Source: Candidatus Wolfebacteria bacterium GWA1_42_9 (GTDB lineage: Bacteria; Patescibacteriota; Minisyncoccia; UBA6257; JAGOQP01). From it: a stretch of 8,309 nt of DNA. The DNA lies in the NCBI GenBank assembly GCA_001793775.1, contig MGIN01000023.1:1-8309 (forward strand). The letters are read 5' to 3'. The notes beneath the pieces were generated by a model. It saw only the letters and a program-made list of their open reading frames with translations, did no database searches and had not been told where the DNA came from. The position numbers and the translations under genes are program-made. Of this stretch, positions 5,417 to 8,309 are shown in pieces (within the stretch, counting starts at the first letter, position 1; every line of letters starts with the position of its first letter).

Positions 5417-6000
5417 AAAAGCGCAGATTTTTAAATCCATTTCAGGGCGGTGTATCAGCCGAGTTAATTGACTCATTGCGCAAAGCCGTTGTCGAGCTAG
5501 ACAAGGCTGGTGTCCCTTCTGTGCTCATAGGCGGCTTGAGTCTTACTTTTTACTTTCCGCAATGTTCAACCGATGATATTGATTTTGCTATGGATCTTGA
5601 GCATGAGATTCCGGACAAGATGGATGGTTTTAAGAAAATCACTAACCACATGTTTGAGGATCGTAAAAACGGCGTTATAGTGGACATAGTTACTCCGAAT
5701 CATATTAACATACCCGAGCCAGTTTTTAACTTTGCTTTAGAAACAGCCATGAGTCATGTGGATGTTGCGTCTGGGTCAACGGTTCAGGTAGCTATACCAT
5801 TAGCCGTATTTGCGATTAAGTTATCTAGGGCTAGAGTGAAGGATCAGGCCCATTTGATGTGGATGATGCGAGCAGGATTTAAGCCTCAAGAGCAGGATCT
5901 TTTGAATATTGGTGTACCTGAGAATAAGATCGAGGTGTATAGGTATTTGCAGGCCGAGTTAGTTAAAGAATTAGCTGAAGAAAAGAAAATGGGCTGGTGA
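5413..6000 (+). CDS. Pol-beta-fold nucleotidyltransferase (AbiEii/DUF6036-like)
   Basis: This 195-residue protein shows the minimal nucleotidyltransferase core: a helix, then PSVLIGGLSLTFYF with G40-G41, the metal-binding TxDxD motif TDDID (D55, D57), and a third acidic residue on the next strand at VDIV (D91). The C-terminal helical part has KLSRARVKDQAHLMWM, the K..RxKD pattern seen in AbiEii-like and related proteins. Members transfer nucleotides to RNA or protein; the AbiEii and MenT toxins act on targets including tRNA. The substrate here is not evident. GTG at 5413 overlaps the SPFH stop by 4 bp with TTGGA upstream. Its TGA overlaps the start of the Thg1-like gene, so both enzymes are probably made together. 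No adjacent AbiEi-type antitoxin is seen, arguing against a simple toxin-antitoxin unit. Confidence 0.8.
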   Translation: MKKRRFLNPFQGGVSAELIDSLRKAVVELDKAGVPSVLIGGLSLTFYFPQCSTDDIDFAMDLEHEIPDKMDGFKKITNHMFEDRKNGVIVDIVTPNHINIPEPVFNFALETAMSHVDVASGSTVQVAIPLAVFAIKLSRARVKDQAHLMWMMRAGFKPQEQDLLNIGVPENKIEVYRYLQAELVKELAEEKKMGW

Positions 6001-6734
6001 TGTCAAACCTAGGTGACCGAATGAAGTTGTATGAAGAACCGACCAGTCTTCGGCTACAGATTAAGACTCCTGTAGTTATCCGTGTGGATGGTCGGTCGTT
6101 TCACACGTACACCAAAGATGCTCAAAAGCCCTATGACGAACTGATTCAGGGAGCAATGCAGGCAGCTACTTGGGCACTTTGTTCGGAGGCTATGGGGGCT
6201 GTTATAGGCTTTCAGCAGTCAGACGAAATCACGGTCATTCTTCAAGACTGGCAAAATTATGAGTCAGAACAGTGGTTTGGTGGTAATGTTCAAAAAATAG
6301 CTACGTCGGCCGCTGTAATTGTTACAAACGCTTTCAATTCGTATCCAGGAATAGTTGACACATTCGGTCAAGCCAGTTTTGATGGCCGAGTACATAACAT
6401 TCCTCATCATGAGATCGTGAATCATTTGATTTGGCGGCAGCAGGACACACTACGTAATTCAGTGTCTACTTTGGCCCAGAACAACTTTTCTCACAAGCAG
6501 CTTCAAGGTAAATCGTGTGACGAAATGAAGGCTATGCTGCTAGACAGAGGGGTTGATTGGGAAAAATACCTGCCCACATTTGTAAGACATGGTTTTGTAG
6601 TTAGAAAGCAGTATGTTCAGTTTGAAGGTGCGGGACCGCTAGAACACGGGGTATCATCGTGGGTAAAGGATTTTAATGCACCGCTGTTTAATGAAAACCG
6701 TGAGTACGTGACAAGTTTGTTTGCCGAGGTTTAG
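6000..6734 (+). CDS. Thg1-like 3'-5' RNA polymerase (tRNA guanylyltransferase family)
   Basis: This 244-residue protein belongs to the Thg1/TLP family, which adds nucleotides to RNA 5' ends in the reverse (3'-5') direction. The palm domain carries VIRVDGRSFHTYTKD with D30 and GFQQSDEITVIL with D75 and E76, equivalent to the metal ligands D29, D76 and E77 of human Thg1. The later block IWRQQDTLRNSVSTLAQNNF corresponds to the WRQxDxHINNLYNT region of eukaryotic Thg1, but with the RNS...LAQ version typical of bacterial Thg1-like proteins. This favours tRNA 5'-end repair over strict addition of G-1 to tRNA-His. C-terminal FVRHGFVVRKQY is also family-like. ATG 6000 overlaps the upstream stop by 1 bp; GTG 5997 is an alternative. 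It ends in TAG directly followed by the next ATG. Confidence 0.93.
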   Translation: MSNLGDRMKLYEEPTSLRLQIKTPVVIRVDGRSFHTYTKDAQKPYDELIQGAMQAATWALCSEAMGAVIGFQQSDEITVILQDWQNYESEQWFGGNVQKIATSAAVIVTNAFNSYPGIVDTFGQASFDGRVHNIPHHEIVNHLIWRQQDTLRNSVSTLAQNNFSHKQLQGKSCDEMKAMLLDRGVDWEKYLPTFVRHGFVVRKQYVQFEGAGPLEHGVSSWVKDFNAPLFNENREYVTSLFAEV

Positions 6735-6899
6735 ATGGATCGTATGCCCTGTTTTGTTACACTTTGGACAGTAAGTACATGTTTGCTAGGAGCACTTTTG
6801 CCCCTAGGACTGTTGATACCAGAGCATAATATGCTGTTGTTGGTGTTTCTAACAGGTGTTTTTTCTTGGCTGTTGTCAGGAAGGTTGGTACATGAGTAA
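6735..6899 (+). CDS. Small two-helix membrane peptide
   Basis: This 54-residue ORF fills what would otherwise be a 157-bp gap. It starts at the base after the Thg1-like stop and ends at TAA 6897-6899, overlapping the next gene by 8 bp. Two hydrophobic segments, about residues 8-29 (VTLWTVSTCLLGALLPLGLL) and 33-48 (MLLLVFLTGVFSWLLS), are joined by a short polar turn PEHN, and the tail GRLVHE is short. This hairpin shape is that of small phage membrane peptides such as holin-like or lysis-associated proteins, but two helices alone do not show function. GAGG (6726-6729) in the end of the Thg1-like gene is 5 bases upstream and could serve as its site. It is in frame with the Thg1-like gene across the TAG. 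Confidence 0.65.
   Translation: MDRMPCFVTLWTVSTCLLGALLPLGLLIPEHNMLLLVFLTGVFSWLLSGRLVHE
6878..6884 (+). promoter_or_regulatory. Ribosome-binding site deciding the start at 6892
   Basis: AGGAAGG lies 7 bases before the ATG at 6892 and favours it over the in-frame GTG at 6856, which has no comparable site and would add 12 residues encoded within the membrane peptide gene. Confidence 0.75.
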
Positions 6900-7293
6900 G
6901 ATACTAGGTAAGAAACCCAATGTTGGGTTTGAAATCGATGCCCTGGTCGCTGAGCATGTGTTGCATTGGCCGGTTAGTAGCGAGATGTTCCCACGAAATG
7001 TTCCGTTTGTGTTTGTTAACGGCGACGATAGGCATGCCTATGAAAATTATGCTGAAATGTGGCTAGGTTCATCGAAGTGCTCTGGCGATGGTTGGCTGGT
7101 AGCCAAAGAGCTTGGTGAGAAAGGTTATTTGGTAGCTATGTATCAGGATTTCGATGGTACGTGGATGGTTTCAGTCGATTTTGGTGACGCTATATACTCT
7201 GAACGATCCGATAATCCGATGTATGCCCTCTGTCTAGCGGCATTAAAAACAATTGGATTTACTTGGCCAGAGTACGAAGATGCTCGATCCTAG
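6892..7293 (+). CDS. Phage ABA-sandwich-type protein
   Basis: This 133-residue protein has the outline of the phage ABA sandwich family (Phage_ABA_S). An N-terminal helix reads FEIDALVAEHVLHWP, close to the LDALVAEKVMGW opening usual in that family. Next come a polar insertion, the helix GDGWLVAKELGEKGYLVAMYQD, the strand pair GTWMVSVDFGD, and a closing helix PMYALCLAALKTIG, where the family has PLAICRAALKA. The family is found in phages and prophages and its function is not established. The gene overlaps the preceding peptide gene by 8 bp and the next one by 14 bp, so it sits in a tightly coupled run. The assignment rests on remembered motifs. Confidence 0.75.
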   Translation: MSKILGKKPNVGFEIDALVAEHVLHWPVSSEMFPRNVPFVFVNGDDRHAYENYAEMWLGSSKCSGDGWLVAKELGEKGYLVAMYQDFDGTWMVSVDFGDAIYSERSDNPMYALCLAALKTIGFTWPEYEDARS

Positions 7294-7555
7294 AACGTTA
7301 GAAGAATTTACTGTCGAGTCTGCACAGCAGTATGTTGAGAATTTTTCAAAGTTAAAGGATAACTGGAACTCATATAAAGCCTGCGTGATCACACCTAAGG
7401 CAATAGCAGCAGCCAAAGATTTAATATCATTGGTAAAAGAAGTACCGCAGCCTATCCCGCTACCAAATGGTGGCATAATGCTCACTTGGCTATGGAACGG
7501 TAAAGAGGTTAACATACAATTAGGACGAGACGGAAAGTTGGATTTCGATGAGTAA
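7280..7555 (+). CDS. Small conserved-type hypothetical protein (NWxSY / GGI-W pattern)
   Basis: This 91-residue protein starts at ATG 7280, 14 bp inside the previous gene; the TTG at 7253 would extend it further into that gene. The sequence LKDNWNSYKACVITPKAIAAAKDLI followed by PIPLPNGGIMLTWLWNGKEVNIQL fits a widespread small-protein pattern I know from bacteria and phages: NWDSYGA, then an AI.AA helix, then PT.DGGI.LEW and a closing acidic strand. No function is known to me for it. It is predicted to be a soluble alpha-beta protein. Its end overlaps the next gene by 8 bp, in a TGAGTAA arrangement that suits translational coupling. Confidence 0.65.
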   Translation: MLDPRTLEEFTVESAQQYVENFSKLKDNWNSYKACVITPKAIAAAKDLISLVKEVPQPIPLPNGGIMLTWLWNGKEVNIQLGRDGKLDFDE

Positions 7556-7958
7556 GTGCAATAGCTGTAAAGAAGAAGCAACACGCAAGACTAGATACTT
7601 CTGTAGCAATAAGGGTCCAGACACTGAGAGCAGCAGGCTAGTCAAAGAGCGCACAGGTCCGCTCAGCAAGTTCTGCCCTTACGAATATGAGTGCGACGTC
7701 TGCGATGCACACTTTTTGGAGTCCGAGTTTGCCATTATTTATATAGGTTGTCAGTTTTGTAGCAGAAAAACATTGCTTCAATTAGACGAAAAATTTCCTA
7801 ATTTTTGTCATCATTGTGGTAAAGCTAGGCTGACGGAAACTACGTTGAAGTGTGAAAAATGTGGCAATGAGTTTGAGTCAATCCGGGAAGACGGCTTTTT
7901 TGCTTCACAATGTGCCGCCTGTGACCCAGAACGCAGTCATGGAAAGCTGGCAGACTGA
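7548..7958 (+). CDS. Multi zinc-ribbon protein with six CxxC knuckles
   Basis: This 136-residue protein contains CxxC pairs at residues 4/7, 49/52, 68/71, 87/90, 102/105 and 122/125, plus lone Cys at 19 and 43. The pairs 49/52 with 68/71 and 102/105 with 122/125 have the spacing of zinc ribbons. CHHCGK at 87-92 and CEKCGNEF at 102-109 are typical rubredoxin-like knuckles. Such domains bind nucleic acids or proteins, and small multi-ribbon proteins are common in phage genomes. No catalytic domain is attached. The linker at about residues 20-42 is polar and basic. It overlaps the previous stop by 8 bp and the next start by 1 bp (TGATG). The precise target is unknown. Confidence 0.8.
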   Translation: MSKCNSCKEEATRKTRYFCSNKGPDTESSRLVKERTGPLSKFCPYEYECDVCDAHFLESEFAIIYIGCQFCSRKTLLQLDEKFPNFCHHCGKARLTETTLKCEKCGNEFESIREDGFFASQCAACDPERSHGKLAD

Positions 7959-8309
7959 TGGATATTCCGCAGGACATTTTGGATTTGGTAAATAGTTTTA
8001 AGACTAGGCATCTTAATTTTGCACGCGATAAGAAAGACCGGGCCAGGCAGGCGAAGAAGCAGGCGGATCAACTTAAGGCACTCAGGCTAAAAGCCAATTT
8101 GGCAAACGCAAGGGTAGTTTTCGAGTGGGTCGAAGTTTTGTACAACAGCACCGTAGGTAAGATTTTAATGCAGGAATCTCACCCGCCCACGACATACAAG
8201 AACATTTTCTTTTTCGATGGGCGCGTTCAAGATAAAGATTGGGTTGGCTTTCTGATTGAACAGATTGCGCGGCGCAATCCCGCCGTTTACGGTGGGTTAG
8301 CCGCGCCCT
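7958..8309 (+). CDS. Coiled-coil-containing hypothetical protein, truncated by the window end
   Basis: The frame runs from ATG 7958 to the last base with no stop, giving the first 117 residues. It begins with the helix IPQDILDLVNSF and then a long charged, Ala/Lys/Arg-rich helix at about residues 23-52 (RDKKDRARQAKKQADQLKAL), probably a coiled coil. A more compact part follows (VVFEWVEVLYNSTVGKIL, then NIFFFDGRVQDKDWVGFLIEQIA). GGAAAG (7941-7946) and TGG are upstream, and the start overlaps the preceding stop by 1 bp. I recognise no family. The last 43 bases are much richer in G+C than the rest and form a strong hairpin, so the final 15 residues should be treated with some caution. Confidence 0.65.
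   Translation, partial: MDIPQDILDLVNSFKTRHLNFARDKKDRARQAKKQADQLKALRLKANLANARVVFEWVEVLYNSTVGKILMQESHPPTTYKNIFFFDGRVQDKDWVGFLIEQIARRNPAVYGGLAAP
8267..8306. repeat. GC-rich nested hairpin at the window end
   Basis: GCGCGGC (8267-8273) pairs perfectly with GCCGCGC (8300-8306). Inside it, CCCGCCG (8279-8285) pairs with CGGTGGG (8290-8296) with one G-T pair and a TTTA loop. The structure lies inside the final open frame and ends 3 bases before the window edge. By hand count 31 of the last 43 bases are G or C, clearly above the surroundings. It might be a real structure at which sequencing or assembly stopped, or a junction with unrelated DNA. Confidence 0.75.

Noticed and set aside
5413..6000. AbiE-like toxin-antitoxin pair
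   Set aside because: The genes on either side encode an SPFH protein and a Thg1-like enzyme; no AbiEi-type winged-helix antitoxin is adjacent.
2000..6734. Wholesale recoding of TAG as a sense codon
   Set aside because: The long genes contain no internal TAG and several end in TAG at the expected family length, so TAG acts as a stop at least there.
1..8309. CRISPR array, insertion sequence or integrase
   Set aside because: No regularly spaced direct repeats, no transposase or recombinase motifs, and no paired terminal repeats around a coding unit were found.

Overview
The window looks like part of a tailed-phage or prophage accessory region, probably from a phage of a Gram-negative host. All supported genes are on the + strand. 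They are short and tightly packed, mostly with 0-17 bp gaps or 1-23 bp overlaps, and many match no function I can name. A few enzymes of the kind phages carry as auxiliary genes lie among them. Base composition is moderate (roughly mid-40s % GC by eye). No terminase, capsid, tail, polymerase, integrase, tRNA or CRISPR array is visible, so the phage assignment is inferred from layout and gene families, not from hallmark genes.

Layout. Positions 1-924 hold an inverted repeat at the window edge and three small genes: a Cys-rich protein, a single-pass membrane protein and a winged-helix DNA-binding protein. Positions 925-1068 are the only sizeable gap in front of a gene. It contains a good sigma70-type promoter (928-956), then a leader that can fold in two mutually exclusive ways, one of them a terminator-like hairpin followed by U's. 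Positions 1069-1998 hold three small hypothetical genes and a fourth small membrane ORF broken by an amber codon at codon 4. Positions 2000-3397 encode a complete nicotinamide phosphoribosyltransferase (NAMPT/NadV) with all key catalytic residues. Positions 3398-5416 carry a small acidic protein and then three membrane-associated proteins: an N-terminally anchored protein, a lipoprotein and an SPFH/Band 7 protein. Positions 5413-6734 carry two translationally coupled enzymes, a Pol-beta-fold nucleotidyltransferase and a Thg1-like 3'-5' polymerase. Positions 6735-8309 hold a two-helix membrane peptide, a phage ABA-sandwich-type protein, a small conserved-type protein, a protein with six CxxC knuckles, and a 3'-truncated coiled-coil protein.

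How the parts may fit. From about 928 onward the genes could form one transcription unit, since no convincing terminator interrupts them after 1051. NAMPT would regenerate NMN from nicotinamide, the first step of the two-step phage NAD+ rebuilding route; the second enzyme (NMN adenylyltransferase) is not in this window. The nucleotidyltransferase/Thg1-like pair suggests work on RNA ends, plausibly tRNA repair or modification during infection. The SPFH protein, lipoprotein and anchored protein may form a membrane assembly. These joint roles are inference. Both window ends carry strong inverted repeats, so the extreme termini should be checked for assembly artefact.
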